NCBI RefSeq assembly: GCF_901000735.1
Contig: NC_081541.1
Coordinates: 48,679,385-48,743,384 of the forward strand
From: Corylus avellana
Lineage: Eukaryota > Streptophyta > Magnoliopsida > Fagales > Betulaceae
Direction of reading: 5' to 3'
Length of the DNA stretch: 64,000 nt
Numbering within the stretch: the first letter of the stretch is position 1; each line of letters starts with the position of its first letter. The notes under the pieces were generated by a model, which worked only from the letters and a program-made list of their open reading frames with translations, was not told the DNA's origin and did no database searches. Of this stretch, positions 34,866 to 48,194 are shown piece after piece. Position numbers and translations under genes: made by a program.

Positions 34866-37525
34866 TCAAGCAGAATAGATACAAGAAACCGATGTTGTTG
34901 TTGAAGAAGATGGTGAATAAGAAGTAGAAGAAGACAACAACAACCTATCCTGCACATTGTCCTCCTCCATGCTCCTTGAGACACCAACAACCTCAGCCCC
35001 ATTCATGTTGTTTCCATCATCTTGATTAGATGCTGCTTCAAATATCAAATGAATGTCATCCTCAAATGCTGCGTGATCGAACAGGTCTGTCAACTCACAT
35101 GGTTTTCCGAGCAGGAGGTCAGGAACTGTGAGCGGAGCGAAACCCGTGTCGATAAAGCTCCACGGGTGCTGCTCGTTGGCTGCAGGGTCCAGAACCTCCA
35201 TTGAAGAAGTAGTGTCCATGCAAGGAGGGAGCTGTGTATAATGAGGCTGCTGCTGCTCTAAAACCATTTCTTCTTGCTGTTTTTGTGGCGGCGGCGGCGG
35301 TTGCTCCACCTCTACTTCTGATCTAGTGCAACAGTTGGGGAGTGCCTCTGATTCAGCCAAGCTATGGACATTGAAGCCAGGGATTTTCTTCTTTAAGCGG
35401 TCAATGTAATTACTGATGTCAAAATTTGTCACTGCATTAGCTCCTCTGTACTCTATGGCTGCCATATCATATGCTGCTGCTGCCTCTTCCTGTGTGTCTT
35501 TTGAAAGCGCAAAGTTCAAAAAAGTTAAAAGAAAGACAAGGATATTCCATAATTAATTAATTAATCAGATAAACAAAGATGGAACTTTAAGAGAAAAGAG
35601 TATTATAATGCAGAAAACTTCAAAATAATATATGGATGGGATTGGAATTCACGTGTCCATGATAGTTTACTAAGTTTGATAACTTCATTTTATTGACTTC
35701 CAAGATTTTTAGCTTAAAATATAGCATTAATTGTCAGCAAATCGAATCACAATGAACAGCCTACCCAAATCTACCACATATTTATGCTTCCCACTTGAAT
35801 CTCAAAAATCAATACACTTTTGAACAGCCTTTACCAACCACCCAATCTTTCCAATTTATGGAATGACTATGTTCATTGTATAAGAAGTGAAAAATAAAAA
35901 CAAAAATAAAATAAAAGGATGATACACCCTATAAAGTAATAAAAAAAATAAAAAGATATAAACTTATTTTGTTTTAGTACATGAAAAGGTGTTATAGAAT
36001 TTTAAATTACCAACAATACCAAGTACTCAAAGATGCTGGAATGTTAACCCTTTGAAATTATAACTATTGCAATTGAGCCAAGAAGCCCATGGCCCTGAAA
36101 TTAGGTTGTCTTGTCCTACTCAGAACAAATGGCCCTGCAACTCCCCTCTTAGATTGTTCGAATTTCAATTAAATCTTGACAGCTTAAATTCAGGAGCAAA
36201 CTATTTGAAATTCAAACTGCTCGAAACAAGTAAGCCCTACAACCTTCTATCTTTCTGGAGATCCTAAATTCAGGAGCAAACTGTTCGAATTTCAAGCTGT
36301 TCGAAACAAGTAGGCCATGCAACCTTCTATCTTTTTGGAGATCCTAAATTCAGGAGCAAACTGTTCGAATTTCAGGCTGCTTGAAACAAATAAGCCCTGC
36401 CTCCCCTCGATCCTAGTCTGAGTATAAAAGACTTGGAATTCTAACCCTAATTTCAGTTAAATTCTGACAGCCTAATTTTAAGCTGTTCAAAAACGGGTAA
36501 GCTCTACCGCCCCTTGATCCTAGTCTCGAGTACAAAGACTTGGGATTCTAACCGTAGAAGAAAAGGCCAAAAATTTGGCAATAAAAAATCATAATTAGCC
36601 ACCAAAATAGGTGTTGTGAGGCGGGGGGGGAAGGGGAAAGGACTTTTGGGTTCCCTACAGCAATTAAAAGTGCAAATGTTAGTTGTTTGAAAGCTTGAAA
36701 GCCAGGTGTTCACCACCAAAAACTCCCTTCATTCTTGCCGCACAGACACACACGAGAGCCCTCGTGCCCGTCACTTTCCAACAGGTATTATACAAATTGC
36801 AACCTGTTTTTCTTGAGAAGGACAGCCAAAGAGGGTGTCACGTGCCGCACTGCTGGCATGCATATTATGACGGTCACCAAAATCTGGTCAAAACCAGTTT
36901 CATGTACAAACCGCATGCAGACTGCACAACTCACACGTACGCTCTCAAAACCCACCTTCCAAACGAAACCCAATATTTGTGCCATTAAATCTTTGTCTCT
37001 TTCCCCTTTTTAATTTTTTTTTTTTAATAATGCTACTCTTTTATATTATACTATTTATGGGTATATTTTAAATAAATAGCTTTTCAAGTCAATCACTTAG
37101 GAAAAAAAAATAATAATTAAAACATATCACGTTAGCCAATATAAGATGAGTGTAATAAATGAGTATGAAAAGTAGTGTTTTAAGTAGCTTTTTATATTAG
37201 CCACTTAAAAAAAAAGTGTAAACTACTTAAAATAAGCTATATCAGCTGGTATGACATAAGTGTGATAATCACTTAGCACTAAATATTACGATGACTTTTC
37301 CAATTATTTTTACCATTTTTCAAAGGATTTGTTTTTTGTGCAAAAATAAATGGTAAAAATTGTGAGATTGAGGAGAGTTTTAGTTTATTTTGTCACTGAA
37401 ATTAATTTCCATCACTTATTTTTGTATCAAAGGATTTAAGAAATAATTAGAGACAAGCCAAACTCTTCCTGTAATTAATCTTCAAAAACTTCTAGTAATT
37501 TATGAGGTAAAATATTTTTTAATCC

Positions 37526-37559
<34 letters not shown>

Positions 37560-39851
37560 AAGTTAACAATATGTAAATAAATGATTGAAATTGACTATAG
37601 TACCTGTCAAAGTTTTCCAAGTAAATATTACCTGTCAAATTGAATAGGTAGAGGTGGCAACAAGTTTTATATTAGTATAAGGCATCTTTATTAAAGGTTA
37701 TATTAAAAATAAAAATAAAAATAAAAAAAAAAAGGAAATTGACAATCAAGTCTAATTCCTATGGTTTGAAATTAATTGGCTTACTAGGCAGCAATATAAG
37801 TCAGCAAAGGACATTGAGGCCGGACATTAGCAGAGTCGAAAAGAAAAATTCCTTTCTCATAAATAATTTCCAAAAAACAGTTCGTCCGAAATGATTAAAA
37901 TTAAATAATTTAAAAAACAAAAATCATAAACTGATATAATTCTTGAACTGTCAAGGGCTGGACACCAATTTTTTTTTTTGGAAGAAAAAAAAATAAGGAG
38001 TTTAGAAACTAAAATAAAACAAATGAATTTATTTATTTATTTTTTAAAAAAAATATGTCACCAATGATCTTCCTTGATGAATCAATGTTAGTATAGGCAG
38101 ACGAACCCGAAAACATGAGAATTAGAATCACGCCAAAAATTCAAGTCCGAACAAAGAACGAAAGGTTAGGGGTGTGGATCTCTCGAGTGTATGCCTTGGG
38201 TAGACGAACCCCGCACTTTAGACCGCTTGAAACACCAAGATCCGAACCCCTCTCATTCCGTGCCCTAATTTCGGCCGAATTGAAATTTCGGGCCGAAAAT
38301 TTAAAGAATCCCTATCCGATGAACACATTTGGGTTATTAGAATGTGAGTGAGAAAAGTCAGCAATGAGTAGCATGTACTCCCCCTGGCCTAGGGTAGCTC
38401 CATTAGCTACCTAATCCAACAGTAACAAATAGAATATCTTCCACAACATCAACGTATAAGGTAGGCTAACAACTAACAAGAATATCAGAAAAGGTCAATT
38501 GGTTGAAAAGCTTTAGGAACCTCTCCCCATTTATCAAGGACCTTCTTCTTTTTTCTTTTTCTTTTTTTTTTTTTTTTTTTTTTTCTCTTTTTTAATGTGT
38601 ATGTATATATATATATATATATAAGAAAAAAAGAGATGGGTTTTGGATCTTACTATAAGTTCCAAGGTATAGATACTTGTTACCGAAAACTCTGCCAATT
38701 CTGGCCTCCCACCGCCCGTTATGGTGATGCCTGTGAAAATAATTCAACAGTAACATTAAATTTTCGCGATAAATTTTGAAAATAAAAATAAAAATCTTAA
38801 GATTTTTGACAATGCAAGCCTGATTATATATAATATTTAAAGTGTAATATTATTATTTTTTATTCAAAAAAGAAAAAAGAAAACCGACCTAGCCACCCCA
38901 CGATACTTAGAGACTCCTCTGGAAAAGCCACTGCTCCGGCGGCGGAGCGATGCCAGGTATTCTTCCTTGGTAACATTTTGCATTTCTTCAAGCTCCTTCG
39001 TGTAGGTTTCTATCTGTTTCATTCATGGATGGTGAATTGATGAGAAAATTAAATCAATAAAAAAAAAAAAAGGAAATATATGTGAAAATAATTAATGTAC
39101 CGGAAAATTCAAAGTTGTTCCAGGGCCCCAATATTTAAGGGCGGCGAGATCATAAGTATGAGCAGCAGCTTCTTCATTATCATATGCTCCTGTATATATA
39201 TTGTAATCAAATGATGAACAAAAACAAACCCAGATGATGAAAAGGAAGATCAAAAAGATTAGGAAATTTGAATGAAGAAAAGGGATTGAGAGTTACCCAA
39301 ATAAACTAAACGGCGACAAAAGTGCAGATGAACGTTGAAATGAGAAGATTTATCAGGAATAAAAACAGAGTCAGAAAACAGAGGACGAAATATAAAAAGG
39401 ATTTTGTGAGGAATTTAATATTAAACAAAGGATTGCAGAGATCTCGTTGATTATCTCAGTTTTTTAAAATACATTTGAAAATTATGAAATTACCTTGTCG
39501 TCCTTTCTTGTTTTGAATGTTATTCCAGGAGCTCTTGTCCCACAGGTGAGCTTCAAACCTCCCCGTCCATCTATGCCTGCTGATCAAACATGAATATCAC
39601 ACATGCAAATGAAAACCCATCAAGGAAAATGTGAAAGAAAAGGACCTGGTGACTCCTCTGTAAATTGAGCTTCTCCGACCGCCGCCGCCAGTGGCGGCGG
39701 CGGCAGAGCCATTGGCATTCTGCAGGAATTTGTCTGGGTTGTGAGTTTTTCGAACACGCTTTGCCTTGAGCTTGTCTGATTGGTGGGGAATGTCAGGGCC
39801 AATACAGGAAGATGAAGAAGAAGAAGAGGAAGGAGTCGGAGACCTCTTCAT
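34866..39851 (-). CDS. WRI1: WRINKLED1-like double-AP2 transcription factor
   Basis: Nuclear AP2/EREBP activator; known WRI1 role is switching on glycolysis and plastid fatty-acid synthesis genes in oil-storing tissue through AW-box promoters. I read seven minus-strand exons: 39851-39646, 39576-39494, 39305-39297, 39189-39101, 39013-38889, 38730-38654 and 35497-34866. All are GT-AG with matching phases, giving 406 aa (Arabidopsis about 430). The first AP2 domain spans residues 62-129, including the VYL encoded by the 9-bp exon (97-99). The linker has [19 protein letters not shown]. The second AP2 domain spans about 165-224 ([37 protein letters not shown]), followed by [11 protein letters not shown]. 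The acidic, Gln-rich C-terminus ends with [11 protein letters not shown], close to WRI1. Start: [16 protein letters not shown]3/WRI4 are less likely because of the C-terminus. Confidence 0.92.
36185..36425. repeat. Three-copy 80-bp tandem repeat in WRI1 intron 6
   Basis: Units begin at 36185, 36265 and 36346 with TAAATTCAGGAGCAAACT and contain CGAAACAAGTA and CCTTCTATCTTT. The third unit is partial. A more diverged related stretch continues to about 36560 (GATCCTAGTCT twice). There is no coding sense. Confidence 0.9.
37133..37280. mobile_element. Small dispersed repeat, copy 2 (WRI1 intron)
   Basis: It matches 34008-34183 from GCCAATATAAGATGAGTG to TGTGATAATCACTTA with few differences apart from a shorter A-run in the middle. 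It lies inside the 3.2-kb WRI1 intron 38653-35498. That intron otherwise holds a poly-A run at 37527-37557 and anonymous AT-rich sequence. Confidence 0.8.
39297..39305 (-). other. 9-bp micro-exon (VYL) of WRI1
   Basis: On the minus strand, CCGTTTAG precedes TTTATTTGG and GTAACT follows. The nine bases restore the frame exactly between the exon ending 39494 and the exon starting 39189, adding Val-Tyr-Leu. The same micro-exon is known in Arabidopsis WRI1. Confidence 0.92.
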
Positions 39852-40150
39852 CTTCCCAAGGAAAACAAGGTGGACGAAGAAGAAGAAGAAGAAGAAGAGT
39901 TGATGAGAAGAAATGGGTGACTTTCTGGTGTCTATGAAGAGGGTTGAAGAAGAGGTAGCAGCATTTTGGTAACCTAAAGTGGTTTACCAAAAACAGGAAG
40001 GAGTATGGAAATGGAGGATGTTAAAAAAGAAAGGATGTTTTCTGAGGGAATTGAAGAGAAAGGGGTTTAAGTTTAACCTTGGGTTAAAGTGGGAGATGGT
40101 TAATTAACCATATGAGTTAATTAAATGCCCAACACTTGGCTTTCTGGTTC
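39852..40150 (-). promoter_or_regulatory. WRI1 leader and proximal promoter
   Basis: Sequence upstream of the WRI1 ATG. A (GAA)n run at 39877-39899 lies 26 bases above the start in the likely leader (CTT repeat when read with the gene). No TATA box can be assigned with confidence. Confidence 0.4.
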
Positions 40151-42876
40151 AGCCATGCTACCAATGAGATTTGCTCTATATTCTGGCTTTCTATGGGTTT
40201 TTTTTTTTTTTTTTAATAAAAAAAATTAAAAAAGAATCTCTCCATGAAAAAGATATGTCGGTTACAATCTGGGTTTTCCACTGTAAATTGCTTGCCACAA
40301 AGGAACGTGTAAGGAGGCATCTGAACAGTGGGGTGAGCATAGAAGAGACTTCAATTTTTTACCAAATTAGGGCAACCAAAAAAAAAAAAAAAAAAAAAAA
40401 CTTTTTTAAAAAAAACAAAATGGCAGAAGGGAGAGACTAACTGTGACTATTATACTTTGACGTGACCATAGTAGTACTTATCTGTTAAAACTGCACAAAA
40501 ATGACTTAAACAATGAGAATCACAGGTATTCCTTCAAGTCGAACTAAGCTAAAGACGTCAAGATTTTCATTGCGGGTACATGTTTTTTTTTTAATGGAAA
40601 GAAAATAGGGCAGTTCGGTTTGGTCTGATTTGGTTGAAATTTCATGTATTTGGGCCAGGCTTGAAACTAGTTTGAATACTATATGCATTGATTGGACTTA
40701 GACAGGCCTGACTCTGAGGCTCAGCCAGCCCAAGGTGGAGCTCTACATTAAGAGCCATGCTTTCTTTACTACTACTGCATAAGCATAACTCTAAAAAGAG
40801 TTTTGCCTGGCTCAAGTGAAAAAATTATCGGAAATTCTCTTGTACTAAAGTGAAAAAAAAAATAACTAGATTTTTTCTCTTAATTTTACAATTTTACCGT
40901 TTATTTTACAAAAAGAAAAGAAAAAATTACTAGAGGCAAGCCAAACTACCGAAAAAAAAACACCTATAAAGACAAGAGACAAAACAAAACAAAACAAAAA
41001 AGTTATCATTCACAAGAGCAAAGGTGAAGGGGAGTACATAGTTGCAACTACTTACTTTTAGATATTTTTAGATTCTCATGGTTTGATAAACACACTAACC
41101 ATTCAAGAGAATTTGGAGGACTCAACTATCGGCTTTCAAGGAAATGTGGGCCACGAGCCAAGGGCCTATTACTCAGGTAGATGAGTTTTAAAAAAGAATG
41201 GTGTGAATGGTTTTTTTTTTTTTTTTTTTGCTCTTTACTTGATGTAAAAGGTGATGAGTTTCATATTCAGGAAATAGTAGATTATTGAAATATTTAGATA
41301 CCCTTTCACAATCTCTTTTATTGAAAAATAAAAATGTTAGTCCTACATACAATTTACATACGGCTAACTTATGTACAGACATAGTAGAGCAACGTAGAAC
41401 TGCCATGTTAGTCAAGAAAAAAAAAATTATTTGCACAAATGAAGCCACATTTTGTCGTTACTAAGAGATGGCTACCCCAGTCACTCCCCTCAGTGGCCGA
41501 TCACTCACTTGAAAGTTAGGGTTGGTCGGTCACCCTTACCAAATTTTCAGAAATGGTTATACCACTCTAAAACTATGAGTATCATCGCATCTCCAATCAG
41601 GTGGTTATGACCACCCTCCGCATTGTGGTTGAGGGAGGTGCCAAGCAAGAGAGGGTTTGTACAAATTCTTCTAATTGACATGGCAATCCCACATCAAATT
41701 GCCAAGACAGCACTTAAGGCTTGTACATGTTAATACTCCTACTGTTGGACACCAAATTTTGTTTTAGTATGACAAGAAACGTGCTCTTAATTGGAGTAGG
41801 GAATTCTACTCGGGGAATTCGAGTTATGGTGGGTATATTCTACTTTCATAAAGAGAGGCCTTTTAGAAACCCTAGCTATCTTGGAGCAAATTGTCACTAT
41901 ATAACTCACGAGTAATTCTATTAATCATCTCTCCCTCACTCCCCAAAGCCTATATAGGATGGTCTCCTTAACCAAAAAATCAATTTTCATATACCAAATG
42001 TTATAGAGGACCACGACGTATAAACTTTAAAGCATGAGAAGAGAATAAAATGAGTAATATATAACATTACTCATAACTCTCATCTTATTTGGGATATGCA
42101 CCGACTTGCTGGCTCAAGATCATCACCATTGTAGGCATAAACTAAGAACAATCTTAAAATTTGTCGCGCACTTGCATGGAAGAGAAAAGCCCTATATCTC
42201 ATTATTTCAAGCACATTATTTAATAATAAAGTTCTGAATGGTCAAATAGACAAATAGAAGGATTCAAAGCCTTTATATTCTACCAGCTACGGGCTGCCAT
42301 AGCCTGGACTGGACTAGGTCATGCCTTAAACCTATTATTTTGCCAAAAGACATTTTGTAGCTCAAGTAGGTAACTCTTAATTGATTATAGATATTGGGCT
42401 TAAAAGCTCCCTAAACGTTTGAATTGTTTTGAGTAGATTATATGAAAGAAATTTAGATAAAGTACAAAGTCAGGCCAAGCTAGGCCGAAGCTAATCAAAA
42501 CCACACCAAACTTCACACGGATAAGGATCTTCTCCATCTCAAGTAAGATGAAAATTATCTATTTTATAGTTTAGATTAAATTTCACAAAATCTAATGATA
42601 TATATATTGCTTAAATGATATGACACTATGTACATCATTAAATGACCCGATTGGCAAACATCATGCCTGAAAAAATAAAAAGAAAAGGCGAATTTTCCTA
42701 AAGCATGTACTTCACTAAGCATAAAGGAGAAATCATTCATGATATTCTTGGTAACTTGCATAACAAGCAACTAAAGAGCAAAATTACATGGCTTTATACA
42801 AGTGTTGTTCATTTGTTGTGCATAAAAGTAGTCCCAGCTTCACATGCGACTTGTGGGGTTTCAGTAACCAGAACAT
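40151..42876. other. Intergenic spacer between WRI1 and the coiled-coil gene
   Basis: No gene seen. There is an A-run at 40379-40400 and a T-run at 41212-41230. The block 41465-41650 (GGCTACCCCAGTCACTCCCC, GTGGCCGATCAC, GGGTTGGTCGGTCACC) has the phrases of a common plant MITE-like repeat with C-rich and G-rich ends. The part nearest 42876 is 3'UTR or terminator of the minus-strand gene. Confidence 0.5.
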
Positions 42877-45800
42877 TCAGATGATAGAAGCAAAAGGAGA
42901 AAATGAAAGTGTGAAATTACCACCACACAAAAGCAAACTGCCAGACTCAATTCTGTTTCTTAATATGACCCTGTCAAACAACAAGCTTTCTGCTGAGGTC
43001 TGCAGATTATATTCATCCATGTTGTAACAGTTTGATCTTGCAATCTCCGAGTCAATGTCATGTTTCTCAAAATTTCTGATATACTTACTAATATCCTGTT
43101 GAAGATCAAAAGTTTTAGTTGTCTTGCCAGCAAAGGAGAACTGAAATTTCTGACCCTTTTCTGCAATGGCACTGTTTGGACTGACTCGATCTAAGTTGCC
43201 CTCCTTGCTGCTGCTACTGGCTGTTAGTGCAGAAGCATCATACCCACTCATGAACTGACTTTGAACATCCGATTCCTGCGAGTATGAAAATTTTGTTTCA
43301 GGAACCCATGGTGCAATTCATAATCAAAACCTTCGCGTATATAATTGTGCAACCTGTATACTTGCTTAGGTTTTGTGTTTGAGAACTTCAAGATTCATAT
43401 TTTTCAGAGTTACGTTAAGAGTTGAACAAGCAAACAGAAAGTGGGAAAAAAATAAAACCACAATTTCAGGAGAAAAGGGATGTGTATAACCGGTACAGCT
43501 GCGTCATCCTGGACTTGAACCAGAGACCTCACCCATGAAGTAAATCATTGCACCTACGGTCCAACCAATTGGGAAAAAAATCAATAGATTCCTTTTCGGG
43601 AGCAAGACTTGTAGGAGGATTGACTCATCAAGTTAGATCAGGAAAATCTTACGGTTTTACGAAACCGTGTGGCTACAACTGTTTTACCAGTCTATTTGAG
43701 TCTCAGGTCCCAAAAGTGCATGATAAATACCGCCAAAGCCCGAGGAAATATCTTGATTCATCCCTTTTTGAGGAACTACCAAAACAATTGACCCTTCAAA
43801 CATTCCAATATAAAGGATTAGACCATTTTTATTTTTACTTCCCCATGTCCCCCATGTGTGGCGACATGGGGGCGAAAAATAAAAACAAATAATACAATTT
43901 CATTTTCAAGAGGATACCCTCCTATTTTATTTATTAATGCTTTTCCCAGAGGTTTGGAGAAACTTGCAATATTCAACAACCCCAAAGTTTATTTATTTAT
44001 TTATTTTTGTATTCTTACATGGGCGTTCTAGCAGACATTATGCACTTGTTACACAACAAACTCTTAAAGGAAGCTCTAAGCAAGGAGGACAACAGGTAGG
44101 AGGAATGGAGGTTTGGGCTCTAGAGGGTTTTGGTGTTTTATGAAACCCCTTCTCCCTCACTTCACACTTCAGAGCGTACCATTCTTATTCTTATAGAGAG
44201 AGAGGCACTTAATTTATATGATAAAATTAGGTAGGTTCCTATCTACCCAAACTTCTCTGGTTCACCCCCAGCATTCCCCACTTGTCCGACTGATTGCAAT
44301 AATAGCTTTTTTCACAGTAGGATTCACTGCAATGATAAGAGACATAATATGAACAAACAAAAATAATAGAATATTTATGGTTTTCTACATTATGTTATTT
44401 TCTCAACATTCAGTTTTATATTGATTCCTTGCGATGGTCCGAGACGAGGCGGCACTTGTGATATTTAGGCTTGGGAAGCAATCTAGGAGGCCTCAATGAC
44501 CATAGATAGAACCTATCCAATTTTTACAGTGGTTGCTGTACACGAACTAGCTGTACCTATCATTTCAAAACTCCAATGGCTTTTGCTACCATAACCTTCC
44601 CGACCACTTTTTTCTTTTTCTAGTCCTGCTGCCCACTATGCCAAAAGTGAGGGATCCCTCTTAGCTATTACTCAAACAAGCAAATAGTATATATATAATA
44701 AAAATATATAAAAAAGCAACTTTACTAAATAATGTTAATCCTATGGTTTGCTTGTGGAGTAAAACAGAAAGGAATAAAAATGGGGAAAGCTTCTTTTTTT
44801 TAGTTAATATTCACCAAATCACAATTATTCTATCTGATGTTGTAGAGCCGGGAGAGAAACATGTGCAGAAGAACAAAAATTTAAACATTTAATTCTCAAA
44901 ACTTTCTTCCTAGTTTTCTAATCACAACCAAAAAAATTAAGAGCAAAAAAAAAAAGGAAAAAAAAAATTCTCAATAAGTTCTATGTTAGTTATTTCTCTG
45001 TCAACAGTCCTAACTCCTTGCCCAACTAGCCCTCTAAGTCACACTTCACACTTGTCACAGGGCTTTCTTCCTCTTTAGTAATTCTCTCGTACTCATCACC
45101 CCTCTTTCTTTTTCCTTATGGAGTCCACAAATCCCCACCATTACTTCAAGTCAGACAAATTGCCCAAACTCAAATTTTAAATGTTATCAGTCCGTCTCTC
45201 TTAACTTATTACTTTCTTAGTACTGACGCTCACCGCCCCACTACTGGTCTCACTTTTACTCAAACAAACATATTCACTGGATCTTCTCAAATGGGCAAGC
45301 CAAAGGTTACTTTGAAAGCTTGCTCCACCCCTATTCACAGACTCCAAAACTCTCTATCAGTGGTGGAGATCCCTTATCAGAACCTAACCATTATTGAAAG
45401 CCTTGACGTGCATCACAATGTTGAACTCTAAGGCAGCCAGTCTGATGTTATTTTGGCCTCAACCAAAAAAAAGAAAAAGAAGACAATTTGTACATTTTGG
45501 TAATCAAGTTTTTCAAATTAGCGACAAGCAGACCACGGTTCACTTCTAGGCCATAAAATGATTTTAAACAACCTAAAAGGCAATTGGTCATAGTTTATCC
45601 TTACCTGGAGCTCTCTTTGTGATTTAAGCTTACTGATTTAGATAAGGTCAATTATTTTAACACCTGTTGCTCCACGACAGGCATTGGTCTGAACCCTATT
45701 CCATGGGTTACATACAAACAATTGTCTCTTGATTTAGTAGAAAGGCTGAGTAAAAAACACTAGCTACCTCCAAAATGCTATGAGGTTCTTACTCCATGGT

Positions 45801-48158
45801 CGAGTGTAGATATTGAAAAAGAATCAATAGAATTCTTAAGACATGGGACAAATACAGCTAACAGAATTCTTAGCATGACTCATCTTGCTGCCAATTCAAG
45901 TCCTCCAAGCTCGAGTATATAGCACATTTGATTGTCATCTTGTTATAGTATTAGAGACTTGATTATCAACAAATTACCCATGTCTTTCTTTGTTAACTAG
46001 GACCAACTCAATGACTCCACCAAAGATGTTGAAACTCGCAATTTCCAAACTGATGGTTCTTCTCAGCATCCGTTTGAAAAAGGCTAATTGTTATGGATTG
46101 AAAACTCGGAATAAATTATAATTGATTCTACAGGGCATGACCTGGATATACTTCTATTTTTGCATACTACCAGACATGAATGCCCTTGATGGCAACTCCC
46201 ACAACACACAAATATATATTGCATATTAAACCCAATTTGGGCCAATTATAGTATTTGGCAAGTTCAATGTTCATTACACATCTAATGAACATTACATCAA
46301 AGATTTTCTTAAGATACGGTAGAAAATTACTTAAAATATGTTAATATAGAGAAGGATTTGAACATAAAGTTGAAAGTGCCTATTCCATTATTTGACGGGT
46401 GAAACTAACGCGAAGGTCAATCACATAACAGTATCTAAGTAACTATCTTATGCATCATTTTCATGTAACAATATACAAAGGCTGTAGACCGAGCACCTTC
46501 AAATGACAACCATGGCAACCGTTACCATTTATTTTGTAAACCTCAACTCAACTCAACTAAGCCTTGATCCCAACTATTGGAGATTGGTTAGATGGATCCT
46601 TTATTAAAAACTTCTCCTCATGTCACATTCAGCCCCCCTTTTAACCTTTTTGCTCCCACATCATATAATCACTACTCACACCATTGTGTTTGGAGGCCCA
46701 GTGCGAAAGACATCCAACTTTTTTACCATGAACTTATTCCACATTCATCAATATACACACCCAAATTTTTGTTGGGGCCTGCCTCTTAACCACTAAAAGA
46801 TAAGCGCACCTTGAGACATGCAACCAATGAACTTGGACACAATTTACTTAAAGCCCAAATGCGGGCTTCAAGGAGACAGCAAGTGACTCAACGTGCATGC
46901 CAGGTAAAAAGAATGTCATTGCTATAGCTTGCTTATAGTATATACAACATGAGAAACTGCAATCTTCATGTGTAGTCCTGGACAGCTGTATGTACTTAAA
47001 GCATATCATGGTCCTCTCATGGTCAATATATGTTGCATAAGTATGTAACATAACAATTTGAGATGAAAACTAGAAAGATAAGCACCAGTTGGTGAGGAGA
47101 TTGACCTGTTTAGTATTGAAGGAACTCTTAGCATAAGTGGTGGCTGAAGTGCCCGAACTTGCTTGGAGTAGAGTTGCACTGTAATTTACTGGGGTAGCAA
47201 GATCAAGCGGTGGGTCCTCTGGTGATGAGAAGTCAGAACTATCAAATGTAGATAGTGATACGCACTCATCAAAATAAGCCAGGGCTTCATCTTCTAGACG
47301 TTTTGACATCTTCCTTCTTTCAATACTAGACTGTCATCATATATCAATGAAATACACTTTTAGAAATATCAAACAAAAGGCACTCTTGTCTAGATGCTAG
47401 CCATACAGAAAATCCCCAGCATTCATGGTAAACAAGTTCAAGCCTCTCCCCACGTTAGCTGTATGCAACGATGAAACGTGACCAATATGTGGAGGAGTAT
47501 TTTTGAACAGGGGGTGAAAAACCAGTTTATTGTAATTTCTACAATATTTGTACCCACACATTCCTTGTTTACAATTAGAGCAATAGACTCAAACCTTTTT
47601 TAAGTCACAAAATCATAACAAAAGGCGATCGTTATAGTTAAAAAAAAAAACGATGCATTATGCAGGATTATAGTAGATCTTATTCTAAAGCCATATTAAA
47701 CAAATCAAGTTAGTATACTTTTCGTGTACAAGGGATTTGCCCTTTCTCTTAAAAAATTATTGTTCAAAAAAAAAAAAAAAATTGAGTTCTTTAGTTCTGT
47801 GCATCCAGTATCCCATAAATTTAAGCAATTCAATACATACGATGAACTACTGCTGGCTAATTATTCTCTCTAACTGAATGAATTTAACAAGATTTGAGGC
47901 AAATGAATCCAAGTACTGCTCACAGATTGTGTAAAAATGCACCACAATTTCAACAAAAGTACCAAAAAGTGCCTACTTTTCTTCCTGGACGAGACTTCTG
48001 CACATTAGGGGTCTTAGGATCAGGGAGTATTTCCTTCAGGATTCTACTCAACTCATGTCCACGGTGCTCCTCAACAGCCAACTCTGCTTTAAGTTTTCCA
48101 GCCCGTTCCAGGGACTGCAAGTTGAACACAAGGTCTATGAATTTAATTACAATGATTT

Positions 48159-48194
<36 letters not shown>

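Noticed and set aside
36185..36425. CRISPR-like array
   Set aside because: Three contiguous 80-bp tandem units without spacers in a plant intron. An ordinary minisatellite.
43470..43565. A minus-strand tRNA gene
   Set aside because: The B box is good but the rest cannot fold into a cloverleaf. It is SINE-like.
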